A stretch of 64,000 nucleotides of DNA from the NCBI RefSeq assembly GCF_002556545.1, contig NZ_CP022685.1, forward strand, positions 4,876,001 through 4,940,000. The letters are read 5' to 3'. This document shows, piece after piece, positions 34,755 through 43,066 of this stretch (its first letter is position 1; every line of letters begins with the position of its first letter). The stretch comes from Streptomyces formicae (lineage in GTDB: Bacteria > Actinomycetota > Actinomycetes > Streptomycetales > Streptomycetaceae). A model generated the notes under the pieces. The model made no database searches and was not told the origin of the DNA. It saw nothing but the letters and a program-made list of their open reading frames with translations. The translations under genes and the position numbers were made by a program.

Positions 34755-34817
34755 TAAAACGATCGCTCTATCTAGTGCGTGGAGAGAACGTAGCACGCTT
34801 CTAGAACGAACGCTCTA
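34755..34817. promoter_or_regulatory. Two TetR-type operators between reductase and TetR genes
   Basis: TAAAACGATCGCTCTA (34755-34770) and TAGAACGAACGCTCTA (34802-34817) differ at two bases and are imperfect palindromes (TAGA-CG...CG-TCTA). They are 47 bp apart, one near each gene start, in a 107-bp divergent region. This is the classic layout for a regulator controlling itself and its neighbour. Confidence 0.7.
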
Positions 34818-34841
34818 ACTAATTCCGGGTAGGCTGGCCCC

Positions 34842-35426
34842 ATGGCCGACAAGAGCGCTCCCAGCACCCGCGACCGGATCGTCGCCGTCTCCGCACGCCT
34901 CATCCAGCGGCAGGGGTACGTGGGCACCGGCATCAAGCAGATCGCCAAGGAGGCGGAGGCCACGCTCGGCTCCGTCTACCACTTCTTCCCCGGCGGGAAG
35001 GAGTCCGTCGCGGTCGCCGCGATCGCGTACAGCGCGGAGGAGTTCGCGGTGATGCTGCGGGAGGGGCTCGCGGGTGACGGGGACCCCGGCGCCGCCATCG
35101 AGCGCTGTGCCGGTGAACTCGCCGTGGCGCTGCGGGAGTCGGGGTGGACCGACGGGTGCCCGGTGACCGCCGCCGCGCTGGAGACGCTGGGGACGGATTC
35201 GGAGATCCAGCGGGTCTGCGCGGAGGCGTTGCGGGGGTGGGAGCGGATCGTGGAGGAGCGGCTCATCGGTTCCGGCTTCGGGGCCGGGGACGCGCGGGAG
35301 GTGGCGACGACGGTCATCAGCGCGCTGGAGGGCGCGGAGGTGACGGCTCAGGTGGCGCGGAGCGAGGAGCCCTTGCGGGCGGCCGGGCGGCAGATGGCGC
35401 GGCTCGTGCGGTCGTACGAGGGGTGA
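34842..35426 (+). CDS. TetR-family regulator (LmrA/YxaF type)
   Basis: 194 residues. HTH about 8-55: TRDRIVAVSARLIQRQGYVGTGIKQIAKEAEATLGSVYHFFPGGKESV, with the KQIAKEA...GSVYHFF pattern typical of the LmrA/YxaF group. The C-terminal domain has DGCPVTAAALET, also typical of it. No Shine-Dalgarno precedes ATG 34842, and TAGGCT (34830-34835) could be a -10 giving a leaderless message. It lies divergent to the reductase, with shared operators. The 3' end has been duplicated: a 35-bp segment spanning the stop codon is repeated just downstream. Confidence 0.88.
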   Translation: MADKSAPSTRDRIVAVSARLIQRQGYVGTGIKQIAKEAEATLGSVYHFFPGGKESVAVAAIAYSAEEFAVMLREGLAGDGDPGAAIERCAGELAVALRESGWTDGCPVTAAALETLGTDSEIQRVCAEALRGWERIVEERLIGSGFGAGDAREVATTVISALEGAEVTAQVARSEEPLRAAGRQMARLVRSYEG

Positions 35427-35483
35427 GCCGGGGCTGTCCCGTCCCTCCGTACGGAGGGGTGAGCCGGGGCCGCCCCGTTCCTC
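35413..35483. repeat. 35-bp tandem duplication across the TetR stop codon
   Basis: CGTACGAGGGGTGAGCCGGG and following bases (35413-35447) recur with a few changes at 35448-35483. The first copy includes the TetR stop; the second abuts the stop of the convergent STAND gene. It fills the whole intergenic space. Confidence 0.75.
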
Positions 35484-38400
35484 AGTAGGACGTCAGGCGG
35501 GGCCAGAGGTCCGGGGCGGTGAGGATGTCGAGGGCGGTGGGGTCGGCGTGGAGGAGGGCGGGGAGGGCCTTGATCCAGTCGCCGTGGTGGACGGCCAGGG
35601 CGGCGGGCTTGGTGGCGCGGTCCCGGGGGAGCGCCAGGGCGAGCGCCGCGCACGCGGTCGCGGTGGTGAGGGAGGACGAGGGCGCGGACCGGGCCAGGGC
35701 CTCCGCGCGGCTGACGTCGCCCGATTCGGCCAGGGCCTCGACCAGACCGGAGAGCGAGCTTCCGCCGTCGTCGAGTGGACCCGTACGACCGCGTACGAAG
35801 GTCTCGGCGCGGTCGGTGTGCCCGGTGGCGACGAGGGCGCGGGTGAAGCGAGCCGATTTCCGCGCGTCGTAGTCGAGTTGGCCGCTCCGCTCGGCACGGT
35901 CGAACATGGCGGTCACGGTCTCGTGGTCGCCGAGGGCGTACGCGGCACGGGCGATCGCCGTGAACGTGTCGCAGCTCGGCGAGGGGGTGGGGGCCGGTGT
36001 CGCCAGGAGTTCGCGGTAGAGCTCCTCGGCCTGCTCCCGCCGGCCGTCCCGCACGAGCCCTTCGACGATCTCGGCCAGCATCTCCAGACCGAGGTCCGTG
36101 GTGGTGGAGGAGGCCCGTGCCAAGGAGAGCGCGAGCTCGAACTCCCCTCGTGCGACATGGAGTTTGGCGAGATCGCTGCGGCTCCGGTCGCGGTTCTGCT
36201 CCTTGGCGAGACCGGGGAGCAGCGCCCGGGCGAGGCGGGGCTGTCCCGTGTCCGCCAGCTCCCGGATGACGTTCACCAGCCAGACGTCCGCACTGGCCTC
36301 CGACGCGACCGTCGCCATCGCGAGGACGCGCTCGAACTGTCCGGCAGCCGTGAGCGCCCGGGCCACGGCGTCATGCTGCACGGTGATCCGGGGACTCCGG
36401 AGCGGGCCGGGGAACAGGGGCAGTCGCTGCTCGATGCCGTCGAGGAGCGTGAGTGCCCGGTCGTCGTGGCCCGCCCCGGCGAGGGCGGTGGCCACGGCAG
36501 CCCGGGCGCGGAGCTCGGAGAGCAGGGGGGCGGCGTCGCGGTAGCCCGACTCGGCCTGGGCGAGCACGGCTTCCGCCTCGTCGGCGCGGCCGCCCGCCGC
36601 GAGGTCCCGCGCGACCGCGGCCAGACCCACCGCACGCCAGGTCCAGTCCCGGATGGTGGCCGCCAGCGTCTTCGCGGGGCCCGGCTGCCCCACGGCCAGC
36701 AGGACCCTGCACTTCCAGGCCAGGTCCACCGGCTCGGGAGCGGCTCCGTGCGCGGGCTCGGCCAGGTCGAGCGCCTGGGCGTGCTGACCGGCGGCGGCCA
36801 GTGCCAGGGAGACGGGACCGAGGACCTCGCGCCGGACGGTGAGGTGCCGGGCCGCCCGCGCGGCGTCCTCGTAACGCCCCTGCTTTATCAGGGTCCTGCA
36901 GAAGGCCCGGGTCACGGCGTGGCTGCCCGCGTGGCCGGTGTCGATGCCCTCGGCGATCCGCAGCGCGCGGTCGCTCTCCCCGGCCCGTGCGAAGGCCAGG
37001 GCGAGCGGTGCGCGGTCGGAGCCGTGGGGGAAGGCGTGGGCCATGGCCTCGGCCTCGGCGTGGCGACCGGTGGCGATCAGGACCCGGCACGTGTCGTACT
37101 GCATCCGGATGTCGTCCGTGACGGCCGCGCGATCCATGGCGACGGCGAGTGCGTGCGTGGTGACCGATGGGGTGGACCGGGTGCCGGACGCTCTGGCGAT
37201 CCCCGTGCGCAGCTCCGGCAGGACCAGCGGCAGAGCGCGCTCGGCGTCCCCGCGACCGGCGAGGACCAGGGCGATCTCCGTGTGCGCGGCGTGCGTGATG
37301 CGCCGGCCGGCGGCCGACGGGGAGTCCGCCGTGCCCATGCCCGCGAGCCCCTCGGCGAACGCGACGCCGCGCTCGTGGGCGCCCAGCTCCGCGTAGGCCC
37401 CGGCGATCCGCCGCAGCAGGCCGACGGAGCGGTAGGGCGCGCGCTGGCTCACGGCCTCCTCCGCCTTGCGGAAGAACGCGTCGGCCCGCTGCTGCTCGCC
37501 GCCCTTCGCCGTGGCGGCGGCCGCCGTGAGCAGCCCCAACACGCGTACATAGAGGTTCTCGGTCCCTTCGGCGAACGCCTCGGCCCGGTCGTACCACCCG
37601 TGCTCCGCGAGTGCGGTCGTGACGAGCGGGACGACGCTCTCCAGCACGGCGGGTGAGCTGATGGCGGCCGCGAGAGCCGTCGCCCGCTCCAGTTCGCCCC
37701 AGGCGAGCCACGTCGTCACCAGCGTCTTGAGGTGCCAGGGTTCGTCGAGCGAGTGGTCCTTGGGGCGGACCGCGGCCTCCGCGTTCCGCAGCACCGCGAC
37801 GGCACGCTCGCCGTCCCCACGCCGACGCAGTGCCTCGCCGACCCCGACGAGGGCGCGGACCCGTTGCCCCAGGCCCGGGATGCTGAGCGCCAGGGCCTCC
37901 GCGCGGTCCGCGTATCCCAAGGTCGCCCAGGCCACCGGCAGTTCGCGCGGCACGGCGTCGTTGCGCAGCCGCAACACGTGCCGCTGCACAGCGAGCCGCA
38001 GCAGATCCGGCAGCGGATGCCCGCCCGCCTCCACGATCGCCTCCTCGCCCGCGCGGATCTCCGCGAGCGTGGCGACGTCGCCGCCCGTGTCGCCGTACAA
38101 CCGCTCGTGCCGGGACGGGTCCGTGGCGAGGGCGACGACGCGGGGGATGTCGGCGTGCTCGCGCAGCATCGCGAAGTAGCCGTGCAGGAGATACGGCGGG
38201 GTCCGCGCGGGCCAGCCGCGCTCCTGGTACTCGGCGGCCCACGCGTGCAGCCGCTCCCGGTACTCGGCGAGTACCGCCTCGCCGATCAACCTCCGTGCCT
38301 GGAGGTGCAGTTCCTGGTGGGCGAGGAGGTAGGCGCCCTCGCGGATCTCGAAGGTGCGGCCGGACGCGGTGCGCAGGACGTCCTGGAGCCGGTAGGGCGC

Positions 38401-39282
38401 GGCCCTGGTCAGGTGCGCGAGGTCGTCGAGGCTCAGACCGCCGCCCGCCGCGGTGAGCAGGCCGAGCGCGTCGAGGTGGTCGCCGCCCGCGTGGAAGAGC
38501 CGCCGCAGCTCCCGCTCGGCCGCGTAGCGCACGGTCCCGGCCCAGGAGGAAGGCGCCAACTCCCTTACGGTGCACGCCCTGTTCAGCGGATGGCTCTCCG
38601 GTACGTCCCCGGGGAGGGGCGGATGCGGCCGCCCCGCGACGACGACCCGCAGTGCGTCGTGGTCGTGCGGGACCTGGGCCACGAGGCCCGCGACGCTGTG
38701 GGCGTCGGGTCCGTCCGTGGCGCCGCGGTCCTCGTCGAGCCCGTCCACGAGCAGGACGAGCCGCTCGCCGCGCTCCCCGCACTCCTGGGCGGCCCGTCCG
38801 AAGAGCCGCAGCAGGTGCGCCTCCCGGGTGGCCTCCGTGAGCTGCGGGGGCACGGGTTCACCGATGAGCTCGGAGAGCTGTTCGAGTACGACGTGCACGA
38901 AGGCGCTTCGGTCGTTCTGGGCGGCCAGGCGGGCGGTGATGAAGAAGGGGACGACGCGGACGCCCTCGGGCGGGTGCAGCGCGAACCAGGCGAGCAGGGC
39001 GCTCTTTCCGGCCCAGGGGCCCGCACGCCACCAGGTGAAGGCGTGGTCGCCCGCGCCCCGGCAGAAATCGGCGAGCTCCGCCAACTCATCGTCTCTGTCA
39101 CGGAGTTGATCGGGCGCGATGTTCCGTACGTGCTCCCAGTACGCGGAGCGCGCGGGCTGCGGCCGCCCGGCGGAGGCGCCGCCGTAGATGGTGACCGGGC
39201 CGTGGAAGTCCCGCCCCTGTACGACGATGCCCTGCTGCCCGCCGGAGACCGAGTTCTCCACGTCCCCCGTGCCGCCGCTCAC
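35482..39282 (-). CDS. STAND NTPase with TPR-like repeats and N-terminal RHIM/amyloid-like motif
   Basis: 1,266 residues from GTG 39282, supported by GGAGG a few bases upstream; another GTG four codons earlier would overlap that ribosome site. Residues ~8-33 read NSVSGGQQGIVVQGRDFHGP, matching the N-terminal RHIM-like amyloid-signalling motif found on bacterial NLR-like proteins (GxVVQGRDxxG core). A P-loop follows: Walker A AGPWAGKS at 87-94, Walker B LVLLVDGLDED at 175-185, and VVVAGRP at 214-219. From about 400 to the end are some 20 degenerate ~35-residue helical repeats (pattern A-x-A-L-A-x-x-G-x-x-x-R-A). This is the layout of a ligand-sensing oligomerising immune-type protein. No effector bearing the same motif is adjacent. 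Role in defence is inferred. Confidence 0.85.
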   Translation of the reverse strand: MSGGTGDVENSVSGGQQGIVVQGRDFHGPVTIYGGASAGRPQPARSAYWEHVRNIAPDQLRDRDDELAELADFCRGAGDHAFTWWRAGPWAGKSALLAWFALHPPEGVRVVPFFITARLAAQNDRSAFVHVVLEQLSELIGEPVPPQLTEATREAHLLRLFGRAAQECGERGERLVLLVDGLDEDRGATDGPDAHSVAGLVAQVPHDHDALRVVVAGRPHPPLPGDVPESHPLNRACTVRELAPSSWAGTVRYAAERELRRLFHAGGDHLDALGLLTAAGGGLSLDDLAHLTRAAPYRLQDVLRTASGRTFEIREGAYLLAHQELHLQARRLIGEAVLAEYRERLHAWAAEYQERGWPARTPPYLLHGYFAMLREHADIPRVVALATDPSRHERLYGDTGGDVATLAEIRAGEEAIVEAGGHPLPDLLRLAVQRHVLRLRNDAVPRELPVAWATLGYADRAEALALSIPGLGQRVRALVGVGEALRRRGDGERAVAVLRNAEAAVRPKDHSLDEPWHLKTLVTTWLAWGELERATALAAAISSPAVLESVVPLVTTALAEHGWYDRAEAFAEGTENLYVRVLGLLTAAAATAKGGEQQRADAFFRKAEEAVSQRAPYRSVGLLRRIAGAYAELGAHERGVAFAEGLAGMGTADSPSAAGRRITHAAHTEIALVLAGRGDAERALPLVLPELRTGIARASGTRSTPSVTTHALAVAMDRAAVTDDIRMQYDTCRVLIATGRHAEAEAMAHAFPHGSDRAPLALAFARAGESDRALRIAEGIDTGHAGSHAVTRAFCRTLIKQGRYEDAARAARHLTVRREVLGPVSLALAAAGQHAQALDLAEPAHGAAPEPVDLAWKCRVLLAVGQPGPAKTLAATIRDWTWRAVGLAAVARDLAAGGRADEAEAVLAQAESGYRDAAPLLSELRARAAVATALAGAGHDDRALTLLDGIEQRLPLFPGPLRSPRITVQHDAVARALTAAGQFERVLAMATVASEASADVWLVNVIRELADTGQPRLARALLPGLAKEQNRDRSRSDLAKLHVARGEFELALSLARASSTTTDLGLEMLAEIVEGLVRDGRREQAEELYRELLATPAPTPSPSCDTFTAIARAAYALGDHETVTAMFDRAERSGQLDYDARKSARFTRALVATGHTDRAETFVRGRTGPLDDGGSSLSGLVEALAESGDVSRAEALARSAPSSSLTTATACAALALALPRDRATKPAALAVHHGDWIKALPALLHADPTALDILTAPDLWPRLTSY

Positions 39283-39357
39283 ATGCCCTCCCACCCCGAA
39301 CAGGACGTTCGTGGGGACCAGGGTAGGGGGCGTGGTCGACGGGGGTGGCGGTGAGGA

Positions 39358-39825
39358 TCACTCCTGGTGGTCCGGCGCGTGGGCGAAGAGGCCGTCGGCG
39401 GCGCCGAGCTGGCGTAGCTGGGTGAGGACGTCGACGACGCCGCTGACCTCGGCGACCCGGCCTTCGTCGGTGAAGCGGAGGATGAACATCTCGTTGTACG
39501 TGACGGTCCGGCCGGTGGGTTGAAGTCCCTGGTACTCGCCCAGGTGGGTCCCGGTGACCGTGTTCCTGGCGACGACCTTGTCCCCCTCCGCGACCGTCTC
39601 CTCGACGGTGACGTGAATGTCGGGATAGGCACGCAGGAGCGTCCGCCACACCTGCTTCATGGCCTCGGGTCCGGTGAGCCCGTTCGGCACCGGTGCGTGG
39701 AAGAGCAGGTCCGGTGCGAAGAACTCGTCGATGGCCTGCGAGATGGCGCCCAGGTCACGGCTGTTCACGGCGGCGTGGAAACGGTGGAGCAGCGCGGTGT
39801 TGCGCGGTGCGTTTGCGGCCGACAT
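39358..39825 (-). CDS. SnoaL-like (NTF2-fold) protein
   Basis: 155 residues from ATG 39825 with GAGGAG upstream. NTF2-fold pattern of the SnoaL/ester-cyclase group: LLHRFHAAVNSRDLGAISQAIDEFFAPDLLFHAP, AMKQVWRTLLRAYPDIHVTVEE, GEYQGLQPTGRTVTYNEMFILRFTDEGRVAEV. Such orphan proteins are common in Streptomyces; some cyclise polyketides, but most have unknown substrates and no polyketide genes are nearby. Upstream of the STAND gene in the same direction with a 75-base gap. Confidence 0.85.
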   Translation of the reverse strand: MSAANAPRNTALLHRFHAAVNSRDLGAISQAIDEFFAPDLLFHAPVPNGLTGPEAMKQVWRTLLRAYPDIHVTVEETVAEGDKVVARNTVTGTHLGEYQGLQPTGRTVTYNEMFILRFTDEGRVAEVSGVVDVLTQLRQLGAADGLFAHAPDHQE

Positions 39826-39895
39826 GGGGTTTCTCCTCTGCGACTGCGCCGGGTGGCGTTGTAGCCGTACGACGGCGCGGGGGCGGGAGATGTGA

Positions 39896-40039
39896 CATGT
39901 CCGTGGGGCGGGTGCTTCCGGTTCTGGCCCCAGGTATGGATCCGTTGTCCAGGTGCGGGGAGGCGCCTGTCACGAACTCCTGGCCGGGGTCGGCATCGAG
40001 CCGTTCGACGTGTACGTCGCCAAGTTCGCTTTGCGCTGA
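39896..40039 (+). pseudogene. Possible C-terminal remnant of a lost gene
   Basis: An open frame of 47 codons ends in GACHELLAGVGIEPFDVYVAKFALR and TGA. The end looks like genuine protein, but the upstream part has poor codon bias, no good start and no ribosome site. It lies between two minus-strand genes. I take it as a possible fragment of a decayed plus-strand gene and cannot name the family. Confidence 0.3.
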
Positions 40040-40057
40040 CGATCCGTCGGAGAGGGC

Positions 40058-40246
40058 CTAGTGCGGGCGCGCTTTGAGGGTGCGGAGGAGGTGGGCCAGG
40101 GTGGTGGGGGTGGTGTGCAGTTCCTCTGCGGGGGTGTCGCTTTCGCGGAGGTGGATGTGGGTTCCGGTGCTGGCCAGTTCCACGCAGTCGTTGCCGACAC
40201 CACCGCCGGAGAAAGATGACTTCTGCCAGTTGACGGGGGTGGTCAT
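40058..40246 (-). CDS. DUF397 protein of a WhiJ-type cluster
   Basis: 62 residues matching DUF397: NWQKSSFSGGGVGNDCVELA then HIHLRESDTPAEELHTTP and a helical end. DUF397 proteins pair with HTH/DUF5753 regulators in Streptomyces; they are thought to antagonise or modulate the partner. GAGGTGA of the ribosome site overlaps the preceding gene's stop region; the gap to the HTH gene is nine bases, so they are translationally coupled. Confidence 0.92.
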   Translation of the reverse strand: MTTPVNWQKSSFSGGGVGNDCVELASTGTHIHLRESDTPAEELHTTPTTLAHLLRTLKARPH

Positions 40247-40255
40247 GACGTCACC

Positions 40256-41107
40256 TCATAGTTCCTTGGACATCCGGTGAATGAAGTCACGCGACTCCGT
40301 TGGATCGAGTGACACTGCCTCCACCTTACGGAAGAGCGTTCGAAAGTGGTCCAGTTGGGCTGGGGCATCGATGAAGGCGTTTCCGTGCGGGGCGTCACGT
40401 ACGACAGTGTCCAGACGCGCTACCGGCCCGCCGACGTACACCATCGTGCTGCCAGCACCTGCGAAGCTGTTCAAGCTGAACGGGATGACCCGTACGGTCA
40501 CGTGTTCTGCCTCGGACAGTGCGAGTACGCGGGCGAGTTGCTTCACCGACGCGGTTCGGTCGCCCACCTTGATGCGTAGCGCTGCCTCATGGATGACGGC
40601 CTCGTACGCGATGGGGTTCGGCCTCTCGATGACTACCCGGCGCCTCATGCGGTGGTTCACCATCAGCTGGAGTTCCGTTTCCGGGAGCTCCGGTGCCATG
40701 TACGAGAACAGTTCGCGGGCGTAGGGCTCGGTCTGAAGGAGCCCCGGAATGTGGATGACCGCCACGTCGCGTCGGAACGTCGCGTGGTGATCCAGTTCGG
40801 ATAGGTCCAGGAATGGCGAAGGCAATACGCCTCGGTACTCCTCCCACCACCCGCGTGTGCGATCGGTGGCGATCGTCGCCAACGCGTTGATCAGCCCATC
40901 GTCCCCACAGGCGCAATGCGCCGCCAGCCGGCGAAGCCGGTCCTCACTGATGCCGGAGCTGCCTGACTCGATTTGGCTCATGTGGGCCGAACTGGAACCG
41001 ATCAGCCCCGCGACTTCCTTGGCCGACATGCCTGCGGCTTCGCGTAGTCGGCGCAGCTCCGTGCCCAGGCGAACCTGGCGGGCGGTGGGCTCGTTCCGCA
41101 TCGTCAT
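40256..41107 (-). CDS. HTH (XRE) regulator with DUF5753 domain, WhiJ/Scr1 family
   Basis: 283 residues from ATG 41107, with GAGGAG ten bases upstream. N-terminal Cro/C1 HTH (about 10-65): LGTELRRLREAAGMSAKEVAGLIGSSSAHMSQIESG. The rest is the DUF5753 domain: FLDLSELDHHATFRRDVAVIHIPGLLQTEPYARELF, HRMRRRVVIE, and VRVIPFSLNSFAGAGSTMVYV. Relatives (WhiJ and paralogues) repress development or secondary-metabolism genes with a DUF397 partner. It is divergent from an RsbW-like ATPase, and an 18-bp palindrome lies between them. Confidence 0.92.
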   Translation of the reverse strand: MTMRNEPTARQVRLGTELRRLREAAGMSAKEVAGLIGSSSAHMSQIESGSSGISEDRLRRLAAHCACGDDGLINALATIATDRTRGWWEEYRGVLPSPFLDLSELDHHATFRRDVAVIHIPGLLQTEPYARELFSYMAPELPETELQLMVNHRMRRRVVIERPNPIAYEAVIHEAALRIKVGDRTASVKQLARVLALSEAEHVTVRVIPFSLNSFAGAGSTMVYVGGPVARLDTVVRDAPHGNAFIDAPAQLDHFRTLFRKVEAVSLDPTESRDFIHRMSKEL

Positions 41108-41190
41108 CCGGCCTGATCTCCTCAACGACCTTGGTGCCAGGTGTGGTTGAGCCACCCCTTCGGGTGTCAGATTACGCGACCACCTTGCAG

Positions 41191-41208
41191 GGGTAGTAAT
41201 TTCTACCC
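41191..41208. promoter_or_regulatory. 18-bp palindromic operator of the WhiJ-type cluster
   Basis: GGGTAGTAATTTCTACCC is a perfect six-base inverted repeat around an A/T-rich TAATTT centre, conspicuous in this GC-rich DNA. It lies in the 245-bp divergent region 84 bases upstream of the HTH gene start. The likely ligand is the HTH/DUF5753 protein. Confidence 0.65.
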
Positions 41209-41352
41209 TACCGTCAGTGACGCGTCGCACACGCTGCGAGACCCGGGACCCCGGAAGCGCACCACCCCGTCATGCCATGACGAGGGTGCCACTGCCACCG
41301 CCCAAACCCCGCCGCGTCCGGTAACTCCCCACCTGTCAACAGGAGTTCTCGC

Positions 41353-41757
41353 ATGCCTGGAAGCGAAAGCGAACCCTGGGAGTACACCCTGTACATCCCC
41401 CACGACCTCCGCGCCGTCACGATCTGCCGCCGGTCCCTCCGCCTCATGCTCACCCTCCACTGCCTGCCCCAACTCACCGACCTCGCCGAGCTGTTGGCGA
41501 CAGAGCTGGTGTCCAACGCCGTACGCCACACCAAGGGCCCCGCCGCCCTCCGCGTCCGCTACGCCGACGGAGTCCTCCGCATCGGGGCGTGGGACGCCGA
41601 CCCGACGCCACCGGCCCCGCCCCCGCGCCTCGCCGCCGTGGGGGCCGAGCAGGGCCGGGGCCTCGACCTCGTACGGGCCTGTGCGGACGGCTGGGGCTGG
41701 GAGCCCGTGGCCACGGACTCCGGGAAGTACGTCTGGTGCGAACTGGGCGTCGCCTAG
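41353..41757 (+). CDS. RsbW-like ATP-binding (HATPase) protein of the WhiJ-type cluster
   Basis: 134 residues from ATG 41353, with AGGAG nine bases upstream. GHKL ATPase boxes: N-box ELLATELVSNAVRHT, G1 box WDADPTPP, G2 box EQGRGLDLVRACADGWGW. Stand-alone proteins of this kind act as serine kinases on anti-sigma antagonists or as anti-sigma factors; in Streptomyces they accompany HTH/DUF397 pairs (AbaA/WhiJ-type loci). Divergent from its presumed regulator. Confidence 0.9.
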   Translation: MPGSESEPWEYTLYIPHDLRAVTICRRSLRLMLTLHCLPQLTDLAELLATELVSNAVRHTKGPAALRVRYADGVLRIGAWDADPTPPAPPPRLAAVGAEQGRGLDLVRACADGWGWEPVATDSGKYVWCELGVA

Positions 41758-41941
41758 CTCGTTGATCACGCCGGTCTCAGGTCAATGGCATGCGCCGCTC
41801 CCAGTCCGAGCGCTAGTGTCCACACGTGCGTTGATCTTCCGGGTGGCGGTGACCGAGTGCCGCCGCAGACGGTGCGGGCGCCTCGCGCGAGCTGGGGCGT
41901 CCGCCTGGCATACCCGTCGCCGAATCACCGGAGATCACGCA

Positions 41942-42679
41942 ATGACCGCTCAGGAACACCTCGCCTACGACGCGTTCGTCGAACTCGCCGCGGCCGATCC
42001 GGCTGTCGTCGGCCTTGTCCTCAAAGGCTCCCAGGCCCACGAAGGCATGACCACGGAGCATTCCGACCACGACCTGTACGTCGTGCTCGCTGACGGGGCG
42101 ACGACGGAACTCACCCGGTTCACGGGGCACCGCACCCCGGAACTCGACCTCGTCGTCCTCTCCCTCGACGCGTTCCGCGCCGCCGGGATGCCCGGCTTCG
42201 AGCGGTACGCCCTTGCCAGGGCTCGGGTCGTCCTCGACCGGCTCGACGGAGTCATCGCCCAGATCGTGGCCGACAAGGCATGGCTTGCCGCCGACGAAGC
42301 CTTCGACGAGGCAGGCGCGTGGCTCGATGCCTACGCCAACTCCCTCTACCGCTCGCTGAAGAACGACCGCGACGGTCATGCCCTCGCGGCCCGACTCGAC
42401 GCCGCCGACAGCGTCAGGTTCTTGCTGGAGTCGCTCTTCGCTCTGCACCGGCGTCCCCGCCCGTACAACAAGTACCTGGAGTGGGAACTCGCGCGGTTCC
42501 CGCTCCCCGGTTGGGACACCGAGCTGCTCCTCGACGCCTTGAACCACATCTCGGCAACGGGCGACGTGCCCGTACAACGTCGCCTCTTCGCCCAGGTCGA
42601 AGCAGCGGCCCGGCGGGCCGGACACGACGCGGTGCTGGACGCGTGGGGCGAGGACCTCCACCTGATGCGACCTCAGTAG
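41942..42679 (+). CDS. Nucleotidyltransferase (pol-beta fold) protein
   Basis: 245 residues from ATG 41942; GGAG is seven bases upstream. The signature GSQAHEGMTTEHSDHDLYVVL gives GS...DHD, two metal-binding acids of the pol-beta nucleotidyltransferase fold, and ELDLVVLS could supply the third. The C-terminal ~130 residues are helical (SLYRSLKNDRDGHALAARLDAADSVRFLLE, YNKYLEWEL), as in aminoglycoside adenylyltransferases and MNT-type antitoxins. Substrate unknown. No HEPN partner ORF follows; the C-terminal helices may replace it. Confidence 0.83.
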   Translation: MTAQEHLAYDAFVELAAADPAVVGLVLKGSQAHEGMTTEHSDHDLYVVLADGATTELTRFTGHRTPELDLVVLSLDAFRAAGMPGFERYALARARVVLDRLDGVIAQIVADKAWLAADEAFDEAGAWLDAYANSLYRSLKNDRDGHALAARLDAADSVRFLLESLFALHRRPRPYNKYLEWELARFPLPGWDTELLLDALNHISATGDVPVQRRLFAQVEAAARRAGHDAVLDAWGEDLHLMRPQ

Positions 42680-43063
42680 AGACACCTCGGGAGCCATCGG
42701 GAACAACCGGCCCGCAGGTGCGGTCGCCGGGAACCTCCGCCCAGGTACCGGCCCGGTCGGCGGTCAACCGGGCCTGCCCGTACGAGGCTGTCGTCGGTGT
42801 ACAGCCTGGCCGCTGCGGTGCTGTCCAAGCTCGGCGAGTATGTGTCGCGGCACGCCGACCATGTCCGCAGCACGGTGTACCAGCGCCAGATCGACGATCC
42901 TGCTGCGCCGTTCCAGTCGCGAAGTAGACACCCTTCTGGCCACCGCTGTCCGAGCGTCGCGGGAGGCCCCTTGAACTGGGCACGACGGACAGCGAGACGG
43001 CTGCCGCCTCCACGCTCGGATCTCGTAGTGTGGATGGCGTACCTGAGTCAGGCGGAGGCCGAC
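42680..43063. other. 384-bp stretch without a supportable gene; possibly decayed
   Basis: No frame with convincing codon bias crosses this stretch. On the minus strand, short phrases such as RSRIVDLALVHRAADMVG resemble TPR-containing Streptomyces regulators but are broken by frame changes, so it may hold a decayed gene. TAGTGT at 43026-43031 could be a -10 for the following Uma2 gene. Confidence 0.4.
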
Positions 43064-43066
43064 GTG

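Noticed and set aside
39892..40077. Plus-strand frame beginning MTCPWGGCFRFW
   Set aside because: Cys/Arg/Trp-rich translation typical of an off-frame reading; the adjacent frame ending at 40039 is more protein-like.
42797..43033. N-terminal extension of the second Uma2 protein
   Set aside because: The extension has poor codon bias and no family match, while a good ribosome site supports the start at 43067.
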